Source of the DNA: Chitinophaga sp. Ak27
GTDB lineage: Bacteria > Bacteroidota > Bacteroidia > Chitinophagales > Chitinophagaceae
Assembly (NCBI RefSeq): GCF_012726295.1
Contig: NZ_JABAOB010000006.1
Span: 124,001-188,000 of the forward strand
Reading direction: 5' to 3'
Length of the DNA: 64,000 nucleotides
Positions 35,598 through 44,509 of this stretch are shown here, piece after piece. Below the pieces are notes generated by a model that was not told the origin of the DNA, ran no database searches, and worked only from the letters and a program-made list of their open reading frames with translations. The translations under genes and the position numbers were made by a program. Position 1 is the stretch's first letter; each line of letters starts with the position of its first letter.

Positions 35598-36016
35598 AGC
35601 GCCTTGGGTTTAAATGAAAAAAGGAATGGTAGACCAGTGTATTTTAATGGCAGCCCGGAATGCTTACTGCAGCTAAAATAAGCTGAAATGGACAAGTGGG
35701 CATTTTTGTTGCTGATATGTTGGTTAAATAATGTCATTTGTGCTAAATATAGGTGCTAGTGGATTGAATAATATTACAATTGTAATTAATTATGTTTATA
35801 GATACTGTTAATTAAATGTAAATATCCCTGCGGTATTATGGCTTGAATTGTCAAAAAATGGGGAAAAAAGTGTGGAATTAATTCTACGGTTCTAGTGGTC
35901 AAATGCGGCGCTAACCGTGTGGGGACGGCGTTGGATTGATATTTGAAACATCCAAAGTCCCGATCCGGAAGGAAAAACAGGCAACTTGATAACTGGTTTA
36001 GCTAAAATTTTTTACC
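35598..36016. other. 419-base AT-rich intergenic region upstream of the glycosyltransferase
   Basis: No gene is supported here. The region holds a candidate sigma-54 promoter (35698-35713, plus strand), a short palindrome CAGCT-N6-AGCTG (35670-35685) and long A/T tracts between about 35720 and 35860. The glycosyltransferase transcript would have a leader of roughly 290 bases if it started at the sigma-54 site. Confidence 0.6.
35698..35713 (+). promoter_or_regulatory. Candidate sigma-54 promoter
   Basis: GGGCATT-N4-TTGCT has GG at 35699-35700 and GC at 35711-35712, the exact 12-base distance, with a perfect -12 element TTGCT. The first base of -24 is G instead of T. It points toward the glycosyltransferase and the downstream sigma-54 activator gene, about 300 bases away. 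Confidence 0.4.
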
Positions 36017-38290
36017 ATGAAGAGTAGAACCTTGCTTTTTGTTACTTCTTACCCACCACGTGAGTGTGGTATTGCGACGTTTGCACAAGACCTGGTAAAT
36101 GCAATGAATAAAAATTTCGCTGGCAACCTGCAGATTGAAATAGCGGCGCTTGAAGAAGCCGGCAAAGTGGCCAATGTAATACAGCCGCCTGTTAACTATA
36201 CTGTTAATCCCTTCGATATTGACAATTGTATCGATTTCGCCCAGCAGATTAATGAGAACGATAAAATAGACCTGGTATGTTTTGAACATGAATTTGGGCT
36301 CTATGGCGGTGAATATGGGCATAACCTCCTGGCCATGCTCTCGCTGCTGGATAAGCCTTTTATTGTACGCTTTCATACCGTATTACCTTATCCCGACCTT
36401 AAATGCATGAAGGTGGTAAGCCTTATCAGCGAACTGGCGGCAAAGGTAATTGTAATGACCCGTTCTTCGGCTGAACTGCTACGCCGTGTATATCATGTGC
36501 CCTCCGATAAAATTGTGCACATACCACATGGCACCCATGCACATATTGTAGAGGACATACCAACGCTGAAAAAACAGTACCAGCTGGAGGGTAAAATGGT
36601 GCTCAGTACCTTTGGTCTGCTCAGCGAAAATAAAGGCATTGAAACAGGCATCCGGGCCATGAAAGAAATTGTAAAGCAGTATCCGGATGCCATTTACCTG
36701 GTACTGGGAAAAACGCACCCGGTGGTTTGTGCCAGGGAAGGAGAAGCCTACCGCAATTCCCTGGAACAGTTGGTAAAAGAATTGAACCTGGAAAATAATG
36801 TGAGATTCGTAAATGCCTATCTCTCCCTCAAAACCTTGCTCGATTACCTGTCATTAACGGATATTTACCTGTTTACGTCTAAAGACCCGCACCAGGCAGT
36901 GAGTGGTACTTTTGTATACGCCATGAGCGCCGGTTGCGCGGTTATTTCCACCTCTTTTGTACAAGCCACTGAAATGCTGGAAGACGGCGTGGGCTGCCTG
37001 GTAGATTTTAATAACCCGGAACAGCTGGCGTCTGCCGCATTGCAGTTGCTGGGCAACCCGGAGCTGCGCCTGCAAATGAGCCAGTCGGCCATCGAAAAAA
37101 CACGCAGCTCTATATGGGAAAACGTAGCCCTTACCCATATGAGCATCATCAGCGAAATCTTGGCAGAAGACAAGATATTGCCTAACCTGCCCCCTCCATA
37201 CCTCGATCATATTGATCGCATGACGGACGAATTTGGGATGCTCCAGTTTTCCAAACACGATGTGCCCGATCCTGAATATGGCTATACGCTGGATGATAAT
37301 GCCCGGGCGCTCATCGCCATGTGTATGTATAGCATGGAATTAAGACCCAGCACTTTTGTGAATTCATTGTGCCGCAAATACATCGATTTTATAGGCTATT
37401 GCCAGAAACCCTCCGGGAAATTCCGGAATTATGTTGATATCCACGGTCACTTTTCTTCCATGAACGACGAGGTAAACCTGGAAGATGCCAATGGCCGGGC
37501 AGTTTGGGCCCTGGGATACACCATGGCCTACCACCAACATCTCCCGTTTGAAACCGTCCAGGAAGTATTGTCGCGGTTCCGCCAATGCTTCCACTGGATA
37601 CCAGAAGTTCGGTCGCCCAGGGCTATCGCTTTTATCATTAAGGGGTTATACTATTTCCTGCAATACAAGCCCGGCGGAAGAGCCGCCGAATTACTGGAAA
37701 ATCTGGCGTCCAAACTATACGGCTATTACCAAGGAGAAGCAGATGATGCCTGGCATTGGTATGAATCCTCATTAACCTACGGCAACGCCGTATTACCAGA
37801 AGCAATGATGATGGCTTATCATGTAACCGGAGTAGATGCCTGGCGTAAAACGGCTGAAGACAGCCTCACCTTCCTTTGCAGTAAAACCTTCACGGATAGC
37901 CATATGAAGGTGATCAGCAATAAAACCTGGTATCATCGCGACACCCAGCTGCCGCTGGAAGAAGGCGGAGAGCAATCCATAGAAGTGGCCTATACTATGT
38001 TGGCACTGAATACATTTTATAATATCACAAAAAACAATTCATACCTGGAAAAAATGCGTCTGGCATTCAGTTGGTACCTTGGAAATAATCATCTAAAACA
38101 ACTCGTATATAATCCACTAACTTACGGTTGTTATGATGGCCTGGAAAAAAATAATATTAACCAGAACCAGGGCGCCGAATCAACCGTTTGTTACCTGATC
38201 GCCAGACTTTTGATGGAACAGTGGAATAAACATAAATATGTTACAACGAGACAAAAGAACCTGGAGCCCGCCCGACTCGGGTTCAACTGA
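36017..38290 (+). CDS. Two-domain GT4-family glycosyltransferase with C-terminal helical barrel-like domain
   Basis: 757 residues. The first 385 form a GT-B fold of family GT4: SYPPRECGIATFAQDL near the N-terminus, an acceptor region with HEFGLYGGEYGHN, and donor-side motifs KGIETGIRAMKEI and SAGCAVISTSFVQATEML. The remaining 360 residues are alpha-helical with repeats resembling (alpha/alpha)6 glycosidase-type domains (MLQFSKHDVPDPEYGYTLDD; WYESSLTYGNAVLPEAMMMAY). No signal peptide is present, so it is cytoplasmic. It probably makes or remodels a mannose- or glucose-containing product. No phosphorylase or GH130 gene lies nearby. A response-regulator gene starts 7 bases after its stop. Confidence 0.85.
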   Translation: MKSRTLLFVTSYPPRECGIATFAQDLVNAMNKNFAGNLQIEIAALEEAGKVANVIQPPVNYTVNPFDIDNCIDFAQQINENDKIDLVCFEHEFGLYGGEYGHNLLAMLSLLDKPFIVRFHTVLPYPDLKCMKVVSLISELAAKVIVMTRSSAELLRRVYHVPSDKIVHIPHGTHAHIVEDIPTLKKQYQLEGKMVLSTFGLLSENKGIETGIRAMKEIVKQYPDAIYLVLGKTHPVVCAREGEAYRNSLEQLVKELNLENNVRFVNAYLSLKTLLDYLSLTDIYLFTSKDPHQAVSGTFVYAMSAGCAVISTSFVQATEMLEDGVGCLVDFNNPEQLASAALQLLGNPELRLQMSQSAIEKTRSSIWENVALTHMSIISEILAEDKILPNLPPPYLDHIDRMTDEFGMLQFSKHDVPDPEYGYTLDDNARALIAMCMYSMELRPSTFVNSLCRKYIDFIGYCQKPSGKFRNYVDIHGHFSSMNDEVNLEDANGRAVWALGYTMAYHQHLPFETVQEVLSRFRQCFHWIPEVRSPRAIAFIIKGLYYFLQYKPGGRAAELLENLASKLYGYYQGEADDAWHWYESSLTYGNAVLPEAMMMAYHVTGVDAWRKTAEDSLTFLCSKTFTDSHMKVISNKTWYHRDTQLPLEEGGEQSIEVAYTMLALNTFYNITKNNSYLEKMRLAFSWYLGNNHLKQLVYNPLTYGCYDGLEKNNINQNQGAESTVCYLIARLLMEQWNKHKYVTTRQKNLEPARLGFN

Positions 38291-38297
38291 TAGTACA

Positions 38298-38660
38298 ATG
38301 AAGTATCCTAGTATTCTGATTATTGATGACGAGCCGGATATTTGTAGATTGTTGCAGCTTACCCTTGTCCGCCATGGATATACAGTCAGGTATGTACACG
38401 AACTGGGGGAAGGATTGCAATCGATCTTTAAGCATCAGCCGGATCTCCTTTTCCTCGATATACACCTCCCGGATGGATCGGGACTGGAGGCATTGCCTAT
38501 AATTAAGGAAAAATGCCCATCCTTACCCGTTATTACCATCAGTGCATACGACAATGCCATGGAAAAGCAAACAGCGTTAAATGCCGGCGCTGCTTTTTTC
38601 CTCGCTAAACCTTTTAGCGTAAAACATGTTGATGAACTAATAGACAATATCAAATGCTGA
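38298..38660 (+). CDS. Single-domain response regulator (CheY-like receiver)
   Basis: 120-residue receiver with no output domain. Asp10-Asp11 form the acidic pocket (LIIDDEPD), Asp54 is the phosphoacceptor (LFLDIHLPDG), then the conserved Thr/Ser region (ITISAYD) and Lys in FLAKPF. It starts at the ATG at 38298; an upstream in-frame start would overlap the glycosyltransferase. It lies between the glycosyltransferase (7-base gap) and a sigma-54 activator gene (73-base gap) and may relay phosphate from one of the two nearby kinases. Confidence 0.93.
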   Translation: MKYPSILIIDDEPDICRLLQLTLVRHGYTVRYVHELGEGLQSIFKHQPDLLFLDIHLPDGSGLEALPIIKEKCPSLPVITISAYDNAMEKQTALNAGAAFFLAKPFSVKHVDELIDNIKC

Positions 38661-38733
38661 TGAAATGCCACTTAGTTTTAATTAGTAATTTTATCTAGCT
38701 ATTCTGTTGCCAATTACCACATATTAAAGAAGT

Positions 38734-40167
38734 ATGAAAAATATCCTGATTATAGATGATGAAATTAATATCTGTACCCTCCTGAGTAAATTCCTCGGGA
38801 AGCATGGATTTGATGTGGATACTACCATGACCGGCGGCGCCGCATTGAAAATGATGAAAGAGAAAGCCTATGACCTGGTACTTTGCGATTACCGGCTCAA
38901 AGACACAGATGGCGCCCAGTTGCTGCAAGATATACACCAGATCAACCCCTCTACCATCGTTATTATTATCACCGGTTATACCGATGTAAGAGTGGCCGTG
39001 GAAATGGTGAAAAACGGCGCCTATGACTATCTTTCCAAACCACTGTACCCTGATGAAATTTTAAACCTGGTACATAAAGCTTTTGCGCATAAAGAAGCGG
39101 AACAGGAAAGACAAGCCGTAAGGCCCGTAGAATCAGGGTCGGAACCGGAAGTGCGGGAAACCTTGCTTTCCCGTAACCAAAGCGATAAGAATGATAAATA
39201 CGTGTATGGCGAAAGCCTGGGCGCCAAGGAGTTATTCCGCCAGATTAAACTGGTTGCGCCTACGGACTATAGTGTGATCATCTTTGGGGAAACCGGCACG
39301 GGCAAGGAATCGGTTGCTCACCTGATCCACCATCATAGTAAGAGAAGCCAACAACCCTTTGTTGCGCTGGATTGCGGAAGCCTGTCGAAAGAACTGGCCG
39401 CCAGTGAACTATTTGGTCACGAAAAAGGCTCCTTTACCGGCGCTATTAATACCAAGATCGGTGCATTCGAACAAGCACAGGGTGGTACTTTATTTCTCGA
39501 TGAGATTTCGAACCTGTCTTACGATATCCAGGTAGCCCTGCTCCGGGTATTGCAGGAAAAAGTGATCCGCCGCGTAGGCAGCCTGAAAGAAATTCCCATC
39601 GATGTACGCATCATTGTAGCCTCTAATGAAAAGCTCTCTGAGTCTGTACAACGGGGCAAATTCAGGGAAGATCTTTTTCATCGCCTGAACGAGTTTACCA
39701 TTTATATTCCGCCATTGAGAGAACGTCGCGAAGACCTGCCACTCTTTACTTCTGCCTTCGTAAACCAGGTGGAAAGAGAACTGGATAAGTCCTGCGGTAA
39801 GATCTCCCCGGAAGTGTGGGATTGCTTCAAACAATACAACTGGCCAGGTAATATCCGCGAGCTGAAAAATGTGATCAGAAGGGCCTGCCTGCTGACACCC
39901 GAAATGGAAGATATTACCATGTCGGCATTGCCACTCGAAATGAAAGAAGCATTTATCCAAACACCGGAAGATGTGCAGATCTCCGGCGAACTGGCCCTGC
40001 TTTCCAATGATAACGACCTGAAAACAGTAGCGCTGCAAGCAGAGTACAACAAGATCATTAATGTGCTGAAAGAAGTGAAGTACAATAAAACCAAAGCTGC
40101 CCAGGTGCTGAACATCGATCGTAAAACACTGTACAACAAATTGCGCTTGTTAAATATTAATTACTAA
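38734..40167 (+). CDS. Sigma-54-dependent response regulator (NtrC family)
   Basis: 477 residues. Receiver with Asp52 (LVLCDYRL), AAA+ domain with Walker A GETGTGKES, sigma-54 loop GSFTGA (Ser in place of Ala), Walker B GGTLFLDE and sensor ASNEKLSESV, then a Fis-type helix-turn-helix KTKAAQVLNIDRKTLYNKL. The linker between receiver and AAA+ (about 125-160) is long and charged. It is convergent with the REC-PAS kinase gene across a shared terminator hairpin. The kinase pair on the other strand is a plausible partner, but no specific pairing can be read from sequence. Confidence 0.94.
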   Translation: MKNILIIDDEINICTLLSKFLGKHGFDVDTTMTGGAALKMMKEKAYDLVLCDYRLKDTDGAQLLQDIHQINPSTIVIIITGYTDVRVAVEMVKNGAYDYLSKPLYPDEILNLVHKAFAHKEAEQERQAVRPVESGSEPEVRETLLSRNQSDKNDKYVYGESLGAKELFRQIKLVAPTDYSVIIFGETGTGKESVAHLIHHHSKRSQQPFVALDCGSLSKELAASELFGHEKGSFTGAINTKIGAFEQAQGGTLFLDEISNLSYDIQVALLRVLQEKVIRRVGSLKEIPIDVRIIVASNEKLSESVQRGKFREDLFHRLNEFTIYIPPLRERREDLPLFTSAFVNQVERELDKSCGKISPEVWDCFKQYNWPGNIRELKNVIRRACLLTPEMEDITMSALPLEMKEAFIQTPEDVQISGELALLSNDNDLKTVALQAEYNKIINVLKEVKYNKTKAAQVLNIDRKTLYNKLRLLNINY

Positions 40168-40259
40168 GCCCAAAACATAAAGCTATTGTGGAGAATGACC
40201 AAAGCGATTTTATAATATTCGCTAAGATCATTCTCCACAATAGCTTTATGCTTTGGGCT
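40167..40259. terminator. 34-bp bidirectional terminator hairpin overlapping the kinase coding end
   Basis: Arms 40167-40200 and 40226-40259 pair over 34 bp with two imperfect positions, around a 25-base loop. It starts at the last base of the sigma-54 activator gene and extends over the final codons of the minus-strand kinase gene, whose stop is at 40246-40248. The arms contain ACATAAAGC, related to the AAAGC palindromes. Confidence 0.75.
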
Positions 40260-41700
40260 CAAAAAGCGGCATGGTAATGGAAAATGCAGTTCCTTTACCT
40301 GGTTCGCTCTCCACGTTAATAGTTCCTTTGTGATTAAGCAGTATATTTTGGGTGCTGGTAAGGCCAAGGCCGGTGCCTTTGGCTTTGTTGGTATAAAACG
40401 GATCAAACAACCGTCCCAGTTTATCCGATGGGATACCAATTCCATTATCAGCAATCTGTAGCCTGGCCCTGTTTTCCTGGGTGCGTGTGGTCGTCACCGT
40501 TAGTATTCCTTTCCCTGATACCATTGCCTCTATGGCATTGATAATGATATTCAGGAAGGCAATCACCACTTTTTCCTCATCTGCATTGACAATGATATCC
40601 GGAGATACCAGTTTGCGGTCTACCTGTATGTCGTTGAGCTGCAACCGGTCATGCGACAACGATAATGCTTTTTCTATCAATTCATTAATACCATGGGGGT
40701 CCGTATGTAATTCTATCATTCGCGTGCTATGCAGCAGCTCTGTAATCAATTGATTAATCCTTGTACAGTTGCGCTCTATGATATCTGTGTATAACACGGC
40801 ATCGTCGCTGGTTACAATAGAATCTTCTTCCTTGAATTGGCTTACTGCCAGCAGGATATTTGTGAGTGGGTTTCTTACTTCATGCGCAATCACCCTGGCA
40901 ATACGACCGGTAATGACAAATTTTTCCCGGTGTTGTTTTTCTTGTTCTTCTCTTTTCTTCTCTGTAATGTCCTGTATAACACAGAGGAATATCTGAGCTG
41001 CTTCATCCAGCATTACTGCATTGATATGTACCACCATCTTTTTGTTGATAGCGGTTTTAAATTCATATTCCGGTGTAAAGGTATAGCCATCATGACAGAT
41101 ATTGTTTAAAAACGATTCACTTTCATCTTTAGAAAGAAAAAGATCCCGCAGGTGCAGTGCTAATATCTGTTCCCGGTTATATCCAAATGCTTTTAATGCA
41201 GCAGGATTAGCGTCAATAATATTCCTGTCGCAATCCGCCAGTATAATCAGGTCATGGGCTTTTTCGAAGATGCCGTAATATTTTTTTTCACTTTCTTCAA
41301 TTGTACGGCGGTGATTGTATTCATCCAGGGCGTAACGGATAGACCTTTCCAGCAGGTCGGCGGTGATTTCCCCTTTTACCAGGTAGTCGTACGCGCCTGC
41401 TAGCATGGCTTCCCGGTCAATGTGGTAGTCGCCTTTACCGGTAAGCATAATTACAGGCAACTGGTTAGGCATTTCCTGTACCCGGCGTAACACATCAATA
41501 CCGGTATTAGGTCCCAGGCGATAATCGACCAGGTACACGTCGTGGACATCGCTTTCAAGGGCGGCAATTCCTTTCTGATAGGACGGTGCCCATTCGATCT
41601 CATATTGGCCGGGTGAGATGTCTTGTAATAGCTGTGTGACCAGGAAGAAATCGTCCTCATCATCATCTATCATTAAAATTCGGATTAGGCGCTCACTCAT
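40246..41700 (-). CDS. Receiver-PAS-histidine kinase hybrid
   Basis: Soluble kinase of 484 residues with no membrane helix. The order is an N-terminal receiver (Asp59 in VYLVDYRLGPN), a PAS domain (about 145-250, DCDRNIIDANPAALKAFG), HisKA (RVIAHEVRNPLTNILLA) and HATPase_c (FLNIIINAIEAM, DNGIGIPSD, GTGLGLTSTQNIL). A receiver at the N-terminus suggests that it is controlled by phosphorelay from another kinase, possibly the CHASE3 kinase encoded 54 bases upstream on the same strand. Its last codons are inside the shared terminator hairpin. Confidence 0.92.
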   Translation of the reverse strand: MSERLIRILMIDDDEDDFFLVTQLLQDISPGQYEIEWAPSYQKGIAALESDVHDVYLVDYRLGPNTGIDVLRRVQEMPNQLPVIMLTGKGDYHIDREAMLAGAYDYLVKGEITADLLERSIRYALDEYNHRRTIEESEKKYYGIFEKAHDLIILADCDRNIIDANPAALKAFGYNREQILALHLRDLFLSKDESESFLNNICHDGYTFTPEYEFKTAINKKMVVHINAVMLDEAAQIFLCVIQDITEKKREEQEKQHREKFVITGRIARVIAHEVRNPLTNILLAVSQFKEEDSIVTSDDAVLYTDIIERNCTRINQLITELLHSTRMIELHTDPHGINELIEKALSLSHDRLQLNDIQVDRKLVSPDIIVNADEEKVVIAFLNIIINAIEAMVSGKGILTVTTTRTQENRARLQIADNGIGIPSDKLGRLFDPFYTNKAKGTGLGLTSTQNILLNHKGTINVESEPGKGTAFSITMPLFEPKA

Positions 41701-41754
41701 TGGCGTAGATTAGCGTGTTTGCAATTAAAGACAAATTTACCCGCAATAAAGATG

Positions 41755-43194
41755 CTAGGCTTTTAGATCGGGGTGGGCTTGCTTTTGTTTCAACGGTAGT
41801 GTTACAACAAAGGTTGCGCCTTCATTGGGGATACCATAAGCCTGGATAAACCCGTTATGACTATCTACAATCTTTTTACAAATAGCGAGTCCTATACCGG
41901 TGCCGGTGTATTCGCTGATACCGTGCAGGCGCTGGAAGATGAGGAAAATACGTTCGGCATAAGCCTGGTCAAAGCCAATACCGTTATCTTCCAGGCTGAT
42001 ACGGCAAAAAGTATCATCCCATTGACTTTCTTTTACCATACCTAATTCTTTACCCATTAAGAGCTGATGGTGTATCTGTATCTCCAACCGCCTGTCGGGG
42101 CTGGCAAACTTAATAGAATTGGCCAACAGGTTTTGAAACAGTTGATGAAAAGAGGTATCGCTCCCTTCAATTACCGGCAGCTGGTCATATTTTACCAGGG
42201 CATTCTTTTCTTCCAACGTCACTTCCAGGTCGCTGAGCACTTCTTGTAGTAACTGGTTCATATCTACCCGGGTAATACTCTCAGGGGTAATACGCCCGGC
42301 CCTGGAAAAAATCAGCAAATCATTGATCAATACCCGCATGCGGGAAACAGCCGATACCATACGCTCTATCAGTTGGCTGGCATCGGGAGGCAGCTGTTCT
42401 TTATATTTCATCTGGAGCCGGTCACTAAATGTTGATATCTTCCGCAGGGGCTCCTGGAGGTCATGGGAGGCCACATAAGCAAATTGCTCCAGCTCCTGGT
42501 TGGTTTTATTCAGCAGGGAAATGTTCTGCTGTAAATCCCGCTGATACGACTTCATCCTGCTTTCTATATACAGTTGCAGCCTGAACTCCCGGGTAAGCGT
42601 GATATAGGAATAGATGCCGATTATAATGGCTACCAGGGACGATATAAAGATCATGGGTACCCACATAACCGCAAAAAAATGGAACAGCTCGGATTTCTCC
42701 TGTACAAGGTTTTCCTCAATTTTGATCATATCCCTCACTTTGTTGTCGATGAGGTCCATGGAGCGTTCGCCCTCTTTTACGGAGGAGAGCTGGTTCAGCT
42801 GGGCCGATTTTTCTCCGCCTAATTTTAGTTGCTGATATTTAATGGCCAGCAGCTGCCGAAGGGTATCCAAATGCCGCTGCTGTACGGAGTTGTCGGCGGT
42901 TATTTTTCTTAACAATTGGTATTCTTTCTCAATCCTGTTACTGCGTTCGGCCATACTGGGGTCCAGGAATGAACTATCTTTAGTGAGATTGTAGCCCCTG
43001 ATGGCTGCTTCTGCTTCCTTCAGTTGACGGGTAATTACCTCCAGCCTTTTAGATACCTCTATGGCATGATTAAGGCGTCCTGCATTGTCGAGCAGGTTTT
43101 TAGCCACAAGGTAGGAAAACACCGAGGCTGCTATAATTACGGTAAATGCAATAAAAAAGCCGAGTCGTATCTTTTTGTGTACTGAAAAATGCAT
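41755..43194 (-). CDS. CHASE3-domain sensor histidine kinase
   Basis: Membrane kinase of 479 residues. Helix 1 (about 12-32, FFIAFTVIIAASVFSYLVA), a periplasmic CHASE3 four-helix domain (about 33-170, with AEAAIRGYNLTKDSSFLDP), helix 2 (about 172-196, MWVPMIFISSLVAIIIG), then a short coiled coil, HisKA with YVASHDLQEPLRKIS, and HATPase_c with LLANSIKFAS, DNGIGFDQ and GTGIGLAICKKIV. The SHDLQEPLR form is the phytochrome-like HisKA subtype. It is upstream of the REC-PAS kinase on the same strand. The signal it senses is unknown. Confidence 0.92.
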   Translation of the reverse strand: MHFSVHKKIRLGFFIAFTVIIAASVFSYLVAKNLLDNAGRLNHAIEVSKRLEVITRQLKEAEAAIRGYNLTKDSSFLDPSMAERSNRIEKEYQLLRKITADNSVQQRHLDTLRQLLAIKYQQLKLGGEKSAQLNQLSSVKEGERSMDLIDNKVRDMIKIEENLVQEKSELFHFFAVMWVPMIFISSLVAIIIGIYSYITLTREFRLQLYIESRMKSYQRDLQQNISLLNKTNQELEQFAYVASHDLQEPLRKISTFSDRLQMKYKEQLPPDASQLIERMVSAVSRMRVLINDLLIFSRAGRITPESITRVDMNQLLQEVLSDLEVTLEEKNALVKYDQLPVIEGSDTSFHQLFQNLLANSIKFASPDRRLEIQIHHQLLMGKELGMVKESQWDDTFCRISLEDNGIGFDQAYAERIFLIFQRLHGISEYTGTGIGLAICKKIVDSHNGFIQAYGIPNEGATFVVTLPLKQKQAHPDLKA

Positions 43195-43496
43195 CTGACT
43201 TTAAGGGCTGTTGAGAAAGCATTTGAAGTTACTATTTATACACGGAATTCCGGATTAAAATATCTTTTTTGCCTCAAATCACCCACTGAGCAACATATTC
43301 CACAGAGTGTTTTATAATTCTACGAGCTCAGCAAACTTAGGCAACCGCCGTTTAATGCTGAGGTAGGATTATTTATTATCCCGCTGCAGTAGAGCATTTG
43401 ATCTACCAGGAGGCATATACGGCGGTGAACTATGCATGGCTGGAATGAACTTTGGGCCATCTCCCATATCATTACGTTCACCTAAAAAATCAGACT
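43195..43496. other. 302-base intergenic region between divergent kinase and small-protein genes
   Basis: No gene, RNA or convincing promoter was found. The region is AT-rich in its first half and contains only a distant CTGAGC/GCTCAG complementarity. It must hold the promoters of both the CHASE3 kinase (minus) and the proline-rich protein (plus), but neither matches TTTG-N19/20-TAnnTTTG. Confidence 0.5.
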
Positions 43497-43724
43497 ATGA
43501 ATAAGCCGGAAAGAAATGCAGAACCAACACCAGATCCTGGAATACCTGGCAAACAACAGCCCGGAAAAGAAGAGCCTACGCCGGTACAACCGCCGCCTGT
43601 ACAACCACCTCCGGATAAGCCCGAACTAGATCCCATTCCGGAGGAATTGCCCGGGCGGGAGAAGCCACATAAACCGGCAGACCCACAGGGACAAGCCTTT
43701 GATAAACAATCACCAATAACATAA
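43497..43724 (+). CDS. Proline-rich small protein (75 aa), unknown function
   Basis: Low-complexity protein made largely of Pro, Glu, Lys and Gln (NAEPTPDPGIPGKQQPGKEE, then PVQPPPVQPPPDKPELDP). It has no signal peptide, hydrophobic segment or cysteine, and is predicted to be disordered. The ATG at 43497 is used; the upstream extension would start with TTG. It lies 29 bases ahead of the YciE/YciF gene, so it may be a cotranscribed stress-induced protein. Coding status rests on the clean start, the intact frame and the neighbour spacing only. Confidence 0.55.
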   Translation: MNKPERNAEPTPDPGIPGKQQPGKEEPTPVQPPPVQPPPDKPELDPIPEELPGREKPHKPADPQGQAFDKQSPIT

Positions 43725-43753
43725 CCATTTTTTTAAATTAAAAATCTGTTACA

Positions 43754-44308
43754 ATGCCTACTAGTAAATCAGCCGGTAACGGCAATACCAGAAAAAGCAC
43801 CAGTGACAAAATGGAACATTCAAAATTCCATGAACTATTCCTGGAAGAGTTGGAAGATATCTACTGGGCCGAAAAAAATTTGGTGAAAGCATTACCTAAA
43901 ATGCAAAATGCAGCTTCGTCAGACGATTTGCGTAATTGTATAGCTGACCACCTGGAGCAAACGAAAGGGCATGTAACCCGGTTGGAGCAGGTGTTTGAGC
44001 TATTGGGTAAAAAAGCCCGGGCAAAAAAATGCGAAGCCATGGAAGGCCTGATCGCAGAAGCACAGGAACTGCTGGGAGACACAGAGGAAGATACCGCCGT
44101 AAGAGATGCGGGGATTATCATCTCCTCCCAGAAAGTTGAACACTATGAGATAGCAGCCTATGGCAGCTTGTGTACACTGGCCAATACCATGGGACATACC
44201 GACGTAGCCAAAATACTGGAACAAACTTTACAGGAAGAAAAAAATGCAGACAGCTTACTTACTGAAATAGCCGAATCAACTGTAAATGAAGCAGCATTGG
44301 CCGAGTAA
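43754..44308 (+). CDS. YciE/YciF ferritin-like protein (DUF892)
   Basis: 184-residue ferritin-like four-helix protein. After a Ser/Lys-rich leader of about 20 residues, helix A has LFLEELEDIYWAEKNLVKALPKM, and later helices carry HLEQTKGHVTRLEQVFELLG and KVEHYEIAAYGSLCTLA, giving the Glu and His residues of a di-iron site. YciE and YciF relatives are general-stress proteins; enzymatic activity is poorly established. Its position ahead of Ku and LigD genes fits a stress and DNA-protection island. A G-C hairpin terminator follows its stop. Confidence 0.92.
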   Translation: MPTSKSAGNGNTRKSTSDKMEHSKFHELFLEELEDIYWAEKNLVKALPKMQNAASSDDLRNCIADHLEQTKGHVTRLEQVFELLGKKARAKKCEAMEGLIAEAQELLGDTEEDTAVRDAGIIISSQKVEHYEIAAYGSLCTLANTMGHTDVAKILEQTLQEEKNADSLLTEIAESTVNEAALAE

Positions 44309-44344
44309 TAATGAGTAATAAAATACGTTAAACGGAATGTTACC

Positions 44345-44369
44345 AGGGCTCCTCTAAGTGGGGAGCCCT
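44345..44369 (+). terminator. Terminator after the YciE/YciF gene
   Basis: AGGGCTCC (44345-44352) pairs with GGAGCCCT (44362-44369) around a 9-base loop, followed by TATTAT. It lies 36 bases after the stop codon. Confidence 0.75.
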
Positions 44370-44428
44370 TATTATGACGGCAACATCGGGGAATATCTAC
44401 AACAGATTGATGAATAGCCGTAAATAAA

Positions 44429-44455
44429 TACCCCTCCGCTTACGGCGGAGGGGTA
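44429..44455. terminator. Second G-C hairpin, likely terminator of the minus-strand small gene
   Basis: TACCCCTCCGC (44429-44439) pairs perfectly with GCGGAGGGGTA (44445-44455) around TTACG. It is 55 bases beyond the stop codon of the minus-strand gene that ends at 44510, and on that strand is followed by TTTATTTACG. Confidence 0.65.
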
Positions 44456-44509
44456 CAATAAGTAATGTGCATTGCATTTTCCCAAAGAAAACCATAAAGG
44501 CTAAGCCCG

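Noticed and set aside
38642..38672. Minus-strand TGGCATT-like match to a -24/-12 promoter
   Set aside because: It points into the end of the receiver gene with no gene to express on that strand, and its -12 element is poor.
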